This document shows, piece by piece, positions 8,069-15,794 of a DNA stretch of 31,259 nt. Numbering within the stretch: the stretch's first letter is position 1; every line of letters begins with the position of its first letter. The notes beneath the pieces are model-generated. The model was not told the origin of the DNA. It made no database searches and saw only the letters and a program-made list of their open reading frames with translations. The stretch is from an uncultured Campylobacter sp. Its GTDB lineage: Bacteria; Campylobacterota; Campylobacteria; Campylobacterales; Campylobacteraceae. The stretch is taken from contig UQCL01000018.1 of NCBI GenBank assembly GCA_900539505.1, positions 1 to 31,259 on the forward strand, written 5' to 3'. Made by a program: the position numbers and the translations under genes.

Positions 8069-8493
8069 GCCCGGCCGCTCATCGCGCGCCTGTATTTCTA
8101 AATTTACGCGCCTTTGTACATTGCCGCTAAATTTAGCTTTGCGCGATTGTTTTTGAAAAGTATAGGGCGTTTCGGCGGGTATACAGCGCGTTTAAAAGCG
8201 GTATAAAATTTACTGCGCGCCGCGTAAATCTAGCCGCGCCGCATAAATTTAAAACTGCGCTCCGCCGCAAAATTTTAAACAGCGCTTTGAAATTTTGCGC
8301 CGTCTGTCTGCGAGATAAAATTTGACGGAAAATTTTAGGTTTCTATGCGGCGTCGTGCAGCGCGTAAAAATAGCGATAGAAGCAAGGCGCACATCTGCGC
8401 CGCAATCTCACGCTGTGTATAATGCACTGCGAGCGCCGATACGCGCTATCTGCGCCACGTATCAAAACGAAAATTTAAACTAAAGAGGATAGA
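8069..8493 (+). other. 425-nt spacer between thiF and thiG
   Basis: No gene is visible. Multiple TAAATTT, AAAATTTTA and GAAATTTT words are embedded in GC-rich sequence, such as GCCGCGCCGCATAAATTTAA. It contains a good -10 box for thiG (8418-8423). Confidence 0.55.
8418..8423 (+). promoter_or_regulatory. Probable extended -10 promoter of thiG
   Basis: TGTGTATAATGC contains a consensus TATAAT with an upstream TG element, 71 nt before the thiG start. It implies that thiG has its own promoter now that it is separated from thiF. Confidence 0.5.
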
Positions 8494-9255
8494 ATGGACG
8501 ATAAACTAATCTTAGGCGGCAAGGAGTTTAGCTCGCGCCTGATAATGGGCTCTGGCAAGTTCGATCACGCGATGATCGACGCCTGCGTGCGGCACGCGGG
8601 CTGCGAGATCGTCACGCTTGCGCTGCGCCGCGTAAACGAAAGCAAGAGCCGCAATATCTTGGATTTCATCCCCCGCGGCGTCACGCTGCTGCCGAACACC
8701 AGCGGCGCGCGAAACGCCGAGGAGGCGCTGCGGATCGCACGGCTCGCGCGCGAGCTAGGCTGCGGCGACTTCGTAAAGATCGAGATCATAGGCGACAGCA
8801 AATACCTTCTGCCCGACAACGCCGAGACGATCAAGGCCTGCGAAGCCCTGGCGCGCGAGGGCTTCGTGCCGCTTGCCTACATGCACGCCGATCTGTGCGT
8901 CGCGCGCGATCTCGTAAGCGCAGGGGCCGCCGCCGTGATGCCTCTGGCCGCACCCATCGGCTCTAACCGCGGGCTGATGATGCGCGGGATGATCGAAATT
9001 TTGCTGGGCGAAATCGACGTGCCGATCATCGTAGATGCGGGGATCGGCGCGCCTAGCGAGGCCTGCGAGGCGATGCAGATGGGCTGCGCTGCGGTGATGG
9101 TAAATACGGCAATCGCCACGAGCGGGGATCTGGCGCTGATGGCGCGGGCGTTTGCGCTCGGCGTGCAGGCGGGGCGCGATGCCTATCTGGCGGGGCTCGG
9201 CGCCGTTTGCAAAACAGCTTGCGCAAGCTCGCCGCTAACTGGATTTTTACGCTAG
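8494..9255 (+). CDS. thiG: Thiazole synthase ThiG
   Basis: ThiG condenses 1-deoxy-D-xylulose 5-phosphate, dehydroglycine (from ThiH in this anaerobic-type pathway) and ThiS-thiocarboxylate sulfur into the thiazole phosphate. The 253-aa TIM barrel has the Schiff-base lysine K95 in FVKIEIIGD. It also has LLPNTSGARNAEEALRIARL, the PLAAPIGSNRGL loop and the phosphate-binding IIVDAGIGAPSEA/AAVMVNTAIA region. Length is normal. AAAGAGGAT precedes the ATG. ThiH is encoded 1.1 kb downstream, with an opposite-strand gene between them. Confidence 0.95.
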   Translation: MDDKLILGGKEFSSRLIMGSGKFDHAMIDACVRHAGCEIVTLALRRVNESKSRNILDFIPRGVTLLPNTSGARNAEEALRIARLARELGCGDFVKIEIIGDSKYLLPDNAETIKACEALAREGFVPLAYMHADLCVARDLVSAGAAAVMPLAAPIGSNRGLMMRGMIEILLGEIDVPIIVDAGIGAPSEACEAMQMGCAAVMVNTAIATSGDLALMARAFALGVQAGRDAYLAGLGAVCKTACASSPLTGFLR

Positions 9256-9485
9256 CGGTTAAATTTAAGCGCGCTTGGTTGTGCGAGCCGTGTTTTTTGT
9301 GCCGAATTTGCATTTCTTGAGCTATAAATACATATCGCGCAAGGTTTTTGCGCCATGTGAGTTAAATCCCAGCGCGCTTTGTTAAGCCCTATGCCGAACG
9401 ACATAAATTCCTCACTTCGCTAGGCATCTTAAAGCGCTGCGACGAAAAGTAATTTGACAGCGGTGCAACGCGCGGCAAGCTCGGC

Positions 9486-9507
9486 GATTAAATTTTAAAA
9501 TTTAATC
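9486..9507. repeat. Perfect 22-bp palindrome built on AAATTT
   Basis: GATTAAATTTT and its exact reverse complement AAAATTTAATC are fused without a spacer. The core TTAAATTTTAAAATTTAA recurs after sodB near 19229, and shorter forms occur at several other intergenic sites. Confidence 0.7.
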
Positions 9508-9529
9508 GGGCTGAAAGTAGCCCGATTAA
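9502..9529 (-). terminator. Rho-independent terminator of the Hcp-like gene
   Basis: TTAATCGGGCT (9502-9512) pairs with AGCCCGATTAA (9519-9529) around a 6-nt loop, an 11-bp stem. Read on the minus strand, the stem is followed by AATTTTAAAATTT. It lies 24 nt after the stop of the minus-strand Sel1 gene. It also faces the end of thiG and may work in both directions. Confidence 0.7.
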
Positions 9530-9552
9530 GAGGAGCTAGATCGATCAGTGGG

Positions 9553-10170
9553 CTATTTTAGTATGTCGTATTTATCGCAGTATTCTCGTAAAGAGTCTTT
9601 ATCGTAGCCGAATAACCCTGGGTGTTTTTTGCCCATTTCGCAGGCCTTTTGATAGTATTGTGTCGCCCTTGCTCTGTCGCCACCTGCTTCAAGAACTGAA
9701 GCAAAATTCCCGCACGCCATCCAACTTCCCGCATCGCAGGCTCTTCTGGCATATCCCATAGCCCGCGTCATATCCATTTTAACCCCTTTACCATTTGCAT
9801 ACATATAACCTAAATTGTTGCAGCCGTCTGCATATCCGCCGTCGCAAGCTTTATCGAATAGTTCGACAGCCTTTTTATAATCTTTTTTCACCTCTTTGCC
9901 ACCATGATACATTGCTCCCAAATCCGAGCAGGCTACATAATCGTTTCCGTCGCAAGCCTTTTTAAAGTAGTAAAGTGCTTTTTTATAATCCCTATCGGAT
10001 GCGTTTCCCCCGAACAAGGTCGGATTTTTATAAAGAGCGCCGGCGTAACTGCAAGCCTCAAAATCACCTGCTTCGCAATTTTGCTCAAATTGTTTAACTT
10101 GCTCTTTGCTAAAAGTTATGCCAAAAGCCAAAGAGCCCAACAGGACTAAACCTAAAATGATTTTTTTCAT
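9553..10170 (-). CDS. Secreted cysteine-rich Sel1-repeat (Hcp-like) protein
   Basis: Hcp-type proteins of Helicobacter and Campylobacter are secreted solenoids of Sel1-like helix pairs, each held by a disulfide. This 205-aa product has a signal peptide (MKKIILGLVLLGSLAFG) and four to five repeats with the expected paired cysteines (EQNCEAGDFEACSYAGALY, KACDGNDYVACSDLGAMYHGG, KACDGGYADGCNNLGYMYANG, RACDAGSWMACGNFAS). AAGGAG precedes the ATG. It sits on the opposite strand inside the thi cluster with its own promoter and terminator, and I saw no AAATTT copy in its 618 bp although the flanks are full of it. That marks it as a later arrival. Beta-lactamase annotations of this family should be treated with caution. 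Confidence 0.9.
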   Translation of the reverse strand: MKKIILGLVLLGSLAFGITFSKEQVKQFEQNCEAGDFEACSYAGALYKNPTLFGGNASDRDYKKALYYFKKACDGNDYVACSDLGAMYHGGKEVKKDYKKAVELFDKACDGGYADGCNNLGYMYANGKGVKMDMTRAMGYARRACDAGSWMACGNFASVLEAGGDRARATQYYQKACEMGKKHPGLFGYDKDSLREYCDKYDILK

Positions 10171-10194
10171 CGCTTCTCCTTAAAATTTTACGAA

Positions 10195-10200
10195 AGTATA
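10195..10200 (-). promoter_or_regulatory. Probable -10 box of the Hcp-like gene
   Basis: On the minus strand the word is TATACT in AGAATATACTTTCG, 25 nt before the ATG, in AT-rich DNA. Confidence 0.4.
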
Positions 10201-10282
10201 TTCTTTCATCTTTTAATAATCACTAAAATTTAAAATACGAATAGGCGCCCCCTCGTTTTGCAATTTTTTACCGAAATCCTGC

Positions 10283-10288
10283 TAAAAT
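10283..10288 (+). promoter_or_regulatory. Possible -10 box of thiH
   Basis: TAAAAT in CCTGCTAAAATGCACC fits the Campylobacter vegetative -10 pattern and lies about 100 nt before the thiH start, in the divergent gap with the Hcp-like gene. Confidence 0.35.
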
Positions 10289-10390
10289 GCACCTTTAGAC
10301 CAAATGATGAGAAATTTGCGCGGCAAGAATTTTCGCACAAAAGCGTGCCGCGTGGAATTTAAATGAAAATTTAAAAGGAAAATTTTAAAG

Positions 10391-11524
10391 ATGAATAAAA
10401 CCGGCTATTTAGCGGGCATGGAGGATATCGGAAGCGAGATGATGGAGCGCACGCTTGCTCTGCGCGAGGGCTTTTACGAGGAGGCGAGCGAGGCGGACGT
10501 GCAAAGGGCGATCGGCGCGAAAAATAGGGATCTGCGCGATTTTGCCGCTCTACTAAGCGTGCGTGCGGGCGAGCATTTGGAGCAGATCGCGCAAGCTGCG
10601 GCGCGCGAAAAGGCGGCGCATTTCGGCAGCAACATCGCCGTTTTCACGCCGATTTACATCTCAAACTACTGCGACAATCTGTGCGTTTACTGCGGCTTTA
10701 ACTGCAAAAACAAAATCGCGCGCGCAAGGCTCGATGAGACGCAGCTAAAGGCGGAGTTTGAGGCGATAGCGGCGAGCGGGCTAGAAGAAATTTTGATCTT
10801 AACGGGCGAGAGCGAGAAAAACAGCCCCGTGCGCTACATCGGGCGCGCCTGCGAGCTCGCACGGCAGTATTTTAAGGTAATCGGCGTCGAAATTTATCCG
10901 ATAAACTCCGCTGATTACGCCTATTTGCACGCTTGTGGCGTCGATTTCGTCACCGTCTTTCAAGAAACCTACGATCCCGCGCGCTACGCGCAGCTGCATC
11001 TTGCTGGCAACAAGCGCGTTTTTGCGTATCGCTTCGCAGCCCAAGAGCGCGCGATTAGAGGCGGTATGCGCGGCGTGGGCTTCGCGGCGCTTTTGGGGCT
11101 CGGAGACTTCCGCCGCGATGCCTTTGCGACGGGCGTGCACGCGTGGCTGCTTCAGCGCAAGTACCCGCGCGCCGAGATCTCCTTTTCGGTGCCGCGCCTG
11201 CGCCCGATCATCAACAACGACAAGATAAACCCGAAAGACGTCGGCGAGCGCGAGCTGCTGCAGGTGATGTGCGCGTATCGGCTGCTGCTGCCAAGTGCGC
11301 AGATCACGATCTCCACGCGCGAGAGGGCGGGCTTCCGCGATAATGCGATCAGGATCGCGGCGAGCAAAATTTCGGCGGGCGTGAGCGTGGGTATCGGCGG
11401 GCATAGCGAGCAGAGGGGCGACGAGCAGTTCGAGATCAGCGACGCGCGTAGCGTAAGCGAGGTCTGCGAGGCAATCCGCAGCGGCGGGCTGCAGCCGCTG
11501 ATGAGCGAATATATCTATGTCTAA
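10391..11524 (+). CDS. thiH: 2-iminoacetate synthase ThiH (radical SAM)
   Basis: ThiH cleaves tyrosine by radical S-adenosylmethionine chemistry to give dehydroglycine for ThiG. The 377-aa product carries the CX3CX2C cluster motif at C94, C98 and C101 (NYCDNLCVYCGF). It also has ILTGESEKNSP, VTVFQETYDPARYAQLH, GFAALLGLGDFRRDAF and the conserved VPRLRP segment. AAAAGGAAAA lies upstream of the ATG. Using ThiH rather than glycine oxidase fits a low-oxygen lifestyle. Its end overlaps the next ORF by 8 nt. Confidence 0.95.
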   Translation: MNKTGYLAGMEDIGSEMMERTLALREGFYEEASEADVQRAIGAKNRDLRDFAALLSVRAGEHLEQIAQAAAREKAAHFGSNIAVFTPIYISNYCDNLCVYCGFNCKNKIARARLDETQLKAEFEAIAASGLEEILILTGESEKNSPVRYIGRACELARQYFKVIGVEIYPINSADYAYLHACGVDFVTVFQETYDPARYAQLHLAGNKRVFAYRFAAQERAIRGGMRGVGFAALLGLGDFRRDAFATGVHAWLLQRKYPRAEISFSVPRLRPIINNDKINPKDVGERELLQVMCAYRLLLPSAQITISTRERAGFRDNAIRIAASKISAGVSVGIGGHSEQRGDEQFEISDARSVSEVCEAIRSGGLQPLMSEYIYV

Positions 11525-12206
11525 AAGCGCGGATATGCGAGCTTACGCCGCGAAACTTCGGCACGAGAGGCTTGCTTCAGCGGCGAAATTTTTAGAATTT
11601 TATGCGGCGAAATTCTGCGCTCGCATGGGTAAAATTTGCAACGCTTTTTTAAGAGGCGAGATTTGCGGTGCGTTACTTGCGGGCAGATTTGGTGCCGCTA
11701 GACGCAGCAAAATTCGTATCGTAAAATACGACGCCGAATTTTGCAGCGCCGCACACGGCGATAAAATTTATGGCGCTATTGCAGATGATAAAATTTTTGG
11801 TGCCATGTCAGCTGGCGCGGGAAATTTTGAGTTACAAAACGCGTGCGTAAATTTAAGACCTCGTAGCACATACGCGGATTTAAAATTTAAAGGCGGCGCA
11901 AATTCCGAACCTATGGGCGACTTAAATTTTAAATTTAAAAACGGCGCGAGCTTCGGGTTTTTATGCAGCGGCAACGCAAGGTCGCTAAAATCGAAGAACT
12001 GGGCGAACGCTTTGAGCCTTAGCGCTGCGGCGGAAATTTTAGCCCTTGTTTCGGCGGGCGAAATTTTGAAATATGGCGTGACGGCGTGGATTTCGGCGCT
12101 CGCCCTAGCAAGTAAAATTTTAATCCCTAGCATCGCAGGCAAAATTTTAAATTTGAGCGCCGCGCTACGCACGGATATTGGGCTTAAGGGAGCGGGCGCA
12201 TGCTAG
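11517..12206 (+). CDS. Low-complexity AAATTT-rich ORF between thiH and thiE
   Basis: The 229-aa frame begins with ATG inside the last codons of thiH (8-nt overlap) and ends 7 nt into thiE, so it fits the operon as if translationally coupled. I see no good ribosome site. No domain is recognisable. The protein is made of repeated K-I/K-F/E-I-L dipeptides in an Ala/Gly/Ser background, because the DNA holds 14 AAATTT words in 690 bp. In related Campylobacter, thiH and thiE are next to each other. It may be an expressed protein, or only DNA kept open by position. Compare the ORFs at 23164-23931 and 26092-26871. Confidence 0.5.
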   Translation: MSKSADMRAYAAKLRHERLASAAKFLEFYAAKFCARMGKICNAFLRGEICGALLAGRFGAARRSKIRIVKYDAEFCSAAHGDKIYGAIADDKIFGAMSAGAGNFELQNACVNLRPRSTYADLKFKGGANSEPMGDLNFKFKNGASFGFLCSGNARSLKSKNWANALSLSAAAEILALVSAGEILKYGVTAWISALALASKILIPSIAGKILNLSAALRTDIGLKGAGAC

Positions 12207-13408
12207 ATTTAGAGCTTGCTTCGCGCATTACGATCATCACAAATCGCGCGCTCTGCGGCGGTGAGGCGGCACTGCTCGCGCGCATAGCGGATCTTGTCGC
12301 GGCAGGCGTAGGCGAGATCGTCGTGCGCGAAAAGGATTTAGACGAAGCGGTCTATGCGGCACTGTTTGGTAAAATTTTACGCGCCTGCGAGAGTGGGTTT
12401 TGCGCGGATACAGCCCGCGCGGACGGGATTTTTGCAGATGAAGCTTGTGCTGCTAAATTTGGTGAGACCCAAGCTTTCGCGGGCGGATTAGACGCAAACG
12501 CGGCCTACTCGGATGAAATTTCGCTCCGCGAGCGCGACGAGGACGAAGTTTCGCCAAAAAAGCTCCATTTGGGCGGCGGCAGGAGCGAGCTTTGCGTGGA
12601 TACAGCCTGTAGGCACGGTGCCGCTAAAGATGAGATACGGCCTAAAAATTCCGCTTGCGTTTTAGATGAAATTCTGTCTGAAAATTTTATCGGCGCTGTA
12701 AACTGCGCGAATGATAGCGCGCCGGGCGAGATTTCACTTCGTGGCGCTGCAAGCGAAACAAAACCTGCGACGAGGAGCGCGCAAGGTACAGACAATGCAA
12801 ATGGCGCAGAGGGCATGCAGAGCGTGCAGTATGCAGAAAACTCGGAAAGTATAGAGGGCGTAGAAAATTCACAGAGCGCGAAAAAGGCGGAAAACTCGCA
12901 GAGTGCGGAGGGCGCGCAGATAGCAGAAGGCGCAAGGTGCCTATCCGCGCTATTCGTACATAATTTTGCAGATTTTGCACTGCGCAAGGGCGAGAGAAAT
13001 TTATGGCTGCCGCTCGGGGTTTTGCGAAGCTTCAGCGCGGCGCACGGCGCGGAGTTTTTGCGCGCAAATTTTAAAAAATTGGTCGCTTCCTGCCACAGCG
13101 AGGCGGAGGCGCGCGAGGCGCTGGAGCTGGGTGCGAGCGCAATCTGTCTGAGCCACATATTCGCGACCGATTGTAAGGCGGGGCTCGCACCGAGGGGGCT
13201 AAATTTGATCCGCGCCGTGCGGGAGTTTTTCGCGGGCGAAATCTACGCGCTGGGCGGTATCGCGCCGCGCAATTTCGCCTCCGTCCTACGCGCGGGAGCC
13301 GACAGGATCGCCGTTATGAGCTCAGCGATGGCAGTGCGGGACGCTTCTGGCTTCATAGCGGAATTTCAAAGGCTCTATCAGGCCGCTCGCGGCGGCAAAA
13401 TTTCATAA
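12200..13408 (+). CDS. thiE: Thiamine-phosphate synthase (ThiE/TenI family) with large insertion
   Basis: ThiE joins the thiazole and pyrimidine phosphates into thiamine phosphate. The family is normally about 200-220 aa; this product is 402 aa. Residues 1-66 carry the barrel start (RITIITNRALCGG, GEIVVREKDLDEA). Residues 247-402 carry the rest (LFVHNFADFALRKGE, SCHSEAEAREALELGASAI, LSHIFATDCKAGLAPRGL, IYALGGIAPRNF). Removing residues 67-246 leaves 222 residues, a normal length. GGGAG precedes the ATG. Whether the enzyme works with the insert is unknown. TenI-type activity is the alternative. Confidence 0.82.
   Translation: MLDLELASRITIITNRALCGGEAALLARIADLVAAGVGEIVVREKDLDEAVYAALFGKILRACESGFCADTARADGIFADEACAAKFGETQAFAGGLDANAAYSDEISLRERDEDEVSPKKLHLGGGRSELCVDTACRHGAAKDEIRPKNSACVLDEILSENFIGAVNCANDSAPGEISLRGAASETKPATRSAQGTDNANGAEGMQSVQYAENSESIEGVENSQSAKKAENSQSAEGAQIAEGARCLSALFVHNFADFALRKGERNLWLPLGVLRSFSAAHGAEFLRANFKKLVASCHSEAEAREALELGASAICLSHIFATDCKAGLAPRGLNLIRAVREFFAGEIYALGGIAPRNFASVLRAGADRIAVMSSAMAVRDASGFIAEFQRLYQAARGGKIS
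12398..12937 (+). other. In-frame low-complexity insertion inside thiE
   Basis: About 180 codons interrupt the barrel between helix 2 and strand 3. The first part has AAATTT words (AKFGE, DEISL, DEIL). The second part is tandem repeats of the ENSQSA/EGAQ type, such as ENSQSAKKAENSQSAEGAQ. No domain is recognisable and there is no stop codon or frameshift. Confidence 0.75.
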
Positions 13409-14148
13409 ATTTAGAGTTCAAAGCGGCTTTATTCCAGCGTGGGTGCGCGGCGTTTTCGAGTATTTGGCGCGGTCGTTTGTATTGCGGCGGCTTTGCTTGA
13501 TTTGAATGCGACAGCTCGTTTTATAATATCTTAGCGCACAACGGCTTTTTTGGACGAATACAACGGCTGTAGCTTCGTTTGACTTTCGAGTTTGGCGGCT
13601 CGTAGCGACGACTTGGGCGGCGCGCATTTTGGACTTGCGCTGTGCGGATAAAATTTAATTGCAAGCCGAGTTTTTCGCGCTAAATTCTTTAAATTTACTC
13701 GTTGCGTCTTATCGGGCGCCCAAAACAGATCGCGCCGCTTGAGTGGATGAAATTTATTTCGGTACTGCATTTTGCCGACGGCATGCAGAGTATCGTATCT
13801 ATCCGCGCGGCGTAAAATTTTAAAATTCTAGGCGCGGGTTCTGTTTGCAAAAAGTATGTATGGCAGACGATGTAAAATTTTGTATTTAAAGGCTCGTGCA
13901 GCCGCGCTTAAAATTCACGCTCATCTTATGGCGTCGCCGCTCAAAGATACAACGCGCTGTGTTTTTCGGACCCGTCGCCGCGATGAAATTTCGCACTTGC
14001 CAAGAGCCGCATAAGGAGATTACGCAGCAGAGTTGTACGGCGTGCTTCAAGCTTCTAACGCGCCGAAATTTTATTCCGCCGAAGCTCGCGCGGAGCCGCA
14101 ATCAAAACTCAAGCCGCGCCTAAATTTTAAAACCCGGCGGCGCAAATT
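13409..14148. other. 740-nt gene-free stretch between thiE and the DUF3108 gene
   Basis: It lies between convergent genes. Short ORFs here have no protein-like composition. AAATTT-type words are scattered through it (near 13650, 13690, 13810 and 13875). I see no RNA gene or clear terminator. Confidence 0.5.
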
Positions 14149-14958
14149 TCATTCCACGAGCCGCGCGCGGATGTCGCCGAAGAGCAGCACATCCTTCAAA
14201 ACGGCGCGATCGGCGTAGCCGCGCTCGTTTAGACTCAAGTGCAGCTCGCCTCGGCTGCTCGAAAATATCGGCTGGTTTATGAAAACCACGTAAATCGCCG
14301 CAGTCTGCTTATCTGCGCCATGCTCGCCCGGTTTCGCGCTTGCCGCTGCGCCGGAGTCGGTGTCCGCATCGCTAGGCGGCGCGACGCCCAGCTCGCTCGC
14401 GATATTTGCAGCGGCGTTTCCGCGCGGCCTTTCGATGTCGATCCTTCCGTCGGCGCTCTTTGCGCCCGCGGCTCGGACGAAAAATTTATCGCCCGAGTGT
14501 GGGATCTTAGAGAAATTGAAAAACAAACTCAGCAGGTCGTTCGTCGCGAAGTAGGGCAAAATTTCATCGCTTACGAGCTGCAGCTCGCCGCCCGCGCCTT
14601 TGAACTTTTGAAATTTTATCGTTTTGCGTGCGTAGTCGAAGGCGTAGGTTTTGCGCTCGTTTTTCGCTGTTTTGCCCTTTTTGCGCGAGATCTCGTGGAT
14701 GTAGAGATCGGGCATCAAAAGCCCCGCCACGACGCGCCCCTTTGAGCGGAAGCTCTCGCGCCTTTGCCCGCTCAGGCTGCCCGCGACGCCCTGTGCGACG
14801 GCGTCCATTACGATCTCGTAGCGATCGCCCTGCCGCACGAGCCGCGTATTTGCGCTGCCGACCGCGCCAAAAACGCCGAACGAAATCTCATATTTCGCGC
14901 TGATCGTCTCGCCAAAAAGCGCGCTCGCGCACAAAATCAAAATAGCAAAAAATTTCAT
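14149..14958 (-). CDS. DUF3108-family periplasmic protein
   Basis: The 269-aa product has a signal peptide (MKFFAILILCASALFG) followed by the beta-rich pattern of DUF3108 (ISAKYEISFGVFGAVGSANTRL, YEIVMDAVAQGVAGSLSGQR, GLLMPDLYIHE, NDLLSLFFNF). The function of this family is not established; members are periplasmic or lipoprotein-like. About 35 residues near position 190-225 (SDADTDSGAAASAKPGEHGA) look like a low-complexity insertion of the sort seen in ThiE and NadD. A TATAAT lies 32 nt upstream. It stands alone. Confidence 0.75.
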   Translation of the reverse strand: MKFFAILILCASALFGETISAKYEISFGVFGAVGSANTRLVRQGDRYEIVMDAVAQGVAGSLSGQRRESFRSKGRVVAGLLMPDLYIHEISRKKGKTAKNERKTYAFDYARKTIKFQKFKGAGGELQLVSDEILPYFATNDLLSLFFNFSKIPHSGDKFFVRAAGAKSADGRIDIERPRGNAAANIASELGVAPPSDADTDSGAAASAKPGEHGADKQTAAIYVVFINQPIFSSSRGELHLSLNERGYADRAVLKDVLLFGDIRARLVE

Positions 14959-15336
14959 CCCTACCGTCCTTCCGCTTTGCGGCGCCCCAATTATACGGCG
15001 CCCGTTAAATTTACGCTCTTCGCACCGCCCGTAAAGCTCGCGCGAAAATCTGCACCGTGTTCGTAAAATTTACGCCTAAAAAGCAAAACTCGCGCCGCCT
15101 ATTTCATTTTCTTCATAGCGTGATTATTAAATATCAGCCGCCGCTCCTTGCCGTCGCGAAAGGCCGTGCCGTGCGTGCCCGCCTAAAGACGCCGACTGTC
15201 GCCGCTTTTATATTTACGACGCGTATACGGCTTGGCGCGCGCTTGCCAGAAATCGGAGCCGCGTCGGTTGCTTGTAAATCCAATCAAATTTAAATGGGTC
15301 CGCTTTCAAAGACTTGCGCGGGTCAAATTTGAAAAT
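14959..15336. other. 378-nt gene-free stretch
   Basis: It contains the promoter of the DUF3108 gene and several AAATTT words; no gene or RNA is recognisable. Confidence 0.5.
14990..14995 (-). promoter_or_regulatory. -10 box of the DUF3108 gene between two GGCGCC sites
   Basis: On the minus strand TATAAT lies 32 nt before the ATG and is flanked on both sides by GGCGCC palindromes about 10 nt apart. The flanking pair could be an operator, but it may be chance in GC-rich DNA. Confidence 0.4.
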
Positions 15337-15579
15337 TTAATCCTTCCAAAGCCACCATTTCAGCTTGGCTTTGTCGGGGCGGGGCGTATTTGCGTAGTAG
15401 CAAACCATGCGGTAAACGTAGAGGATACATCTGTCACTGCCGCGCCCGAGCGCCTTTGTGCGCTCATACATCTCGCCTGGATCCGCGCCCTTTAATGAAG
15501 CGATGCCCTCGTAGCCGAGTGCCAATAGATCCGCCTCTGTCGCCTCGCCGACATAGGGGATTTTCTTAAAATCGCTCAA
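15337..15579 (-). CDS. Small helix-hairpin-helix protein, Cdd1-like
   Basis: The 80-aa product (MSDFKKIPYVGEATEADLLALG, then SLKGADPGEMYERT and a Cys/Tyr/Trp-rich end) matches the pattern of the Cdd1 'pathogenicity locus' family. These are small helix-hairpin-helix proteins thought to bind DNA; their role is not established. The IPYVGEATEADLLALGY part is the hairpin motif. Genes on both sides are separated by more than 200 nt, so it is probably transcribed alone. Confidence 0.7.
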   Translation of the reverse strand: MSDFKKIPYVGEATEADLLALGYEGIASLKGADPGEMYERTKALGRGSDRCILYVYRMVCYYANTPRPDKAKLKWWLWKD

Positions 15580-15622
15580 ATTTACCTCAAATTTCTTTTG
15601 AGCTCCGCCAAACTTGCCGCTC

Positions 15623-15647
15623 CGAATGAAATTTTAAATTTCATTCG
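15623..15647. terminator. 12-bp perfect inverted repeat downstream of pyrF
   Basis: CGAATGAAATTT and AAATTTCATTCG pair around a single T. It lies between the pyrF stop and the Cdd1-like gene and could end the ribH-nusB-pyrF transcript. The loop is too tight for a textbook hairpin, so the inner A/T pairs would open. Confidence 0.45.
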
Positions 15648-15794
15648 CGTGCTACGAAGCTCGCTAAATTTTATCTCGCTGCTGCGCGAAGTCACCGTCC
15701 AAGTCGCGCTTTTACGATGATTTAATTAAAATTTCTTGCGCGCGAAAACCATGCTTAAAATGATTTTTCACCAAATTTTACGCAAGCTCGAGCG

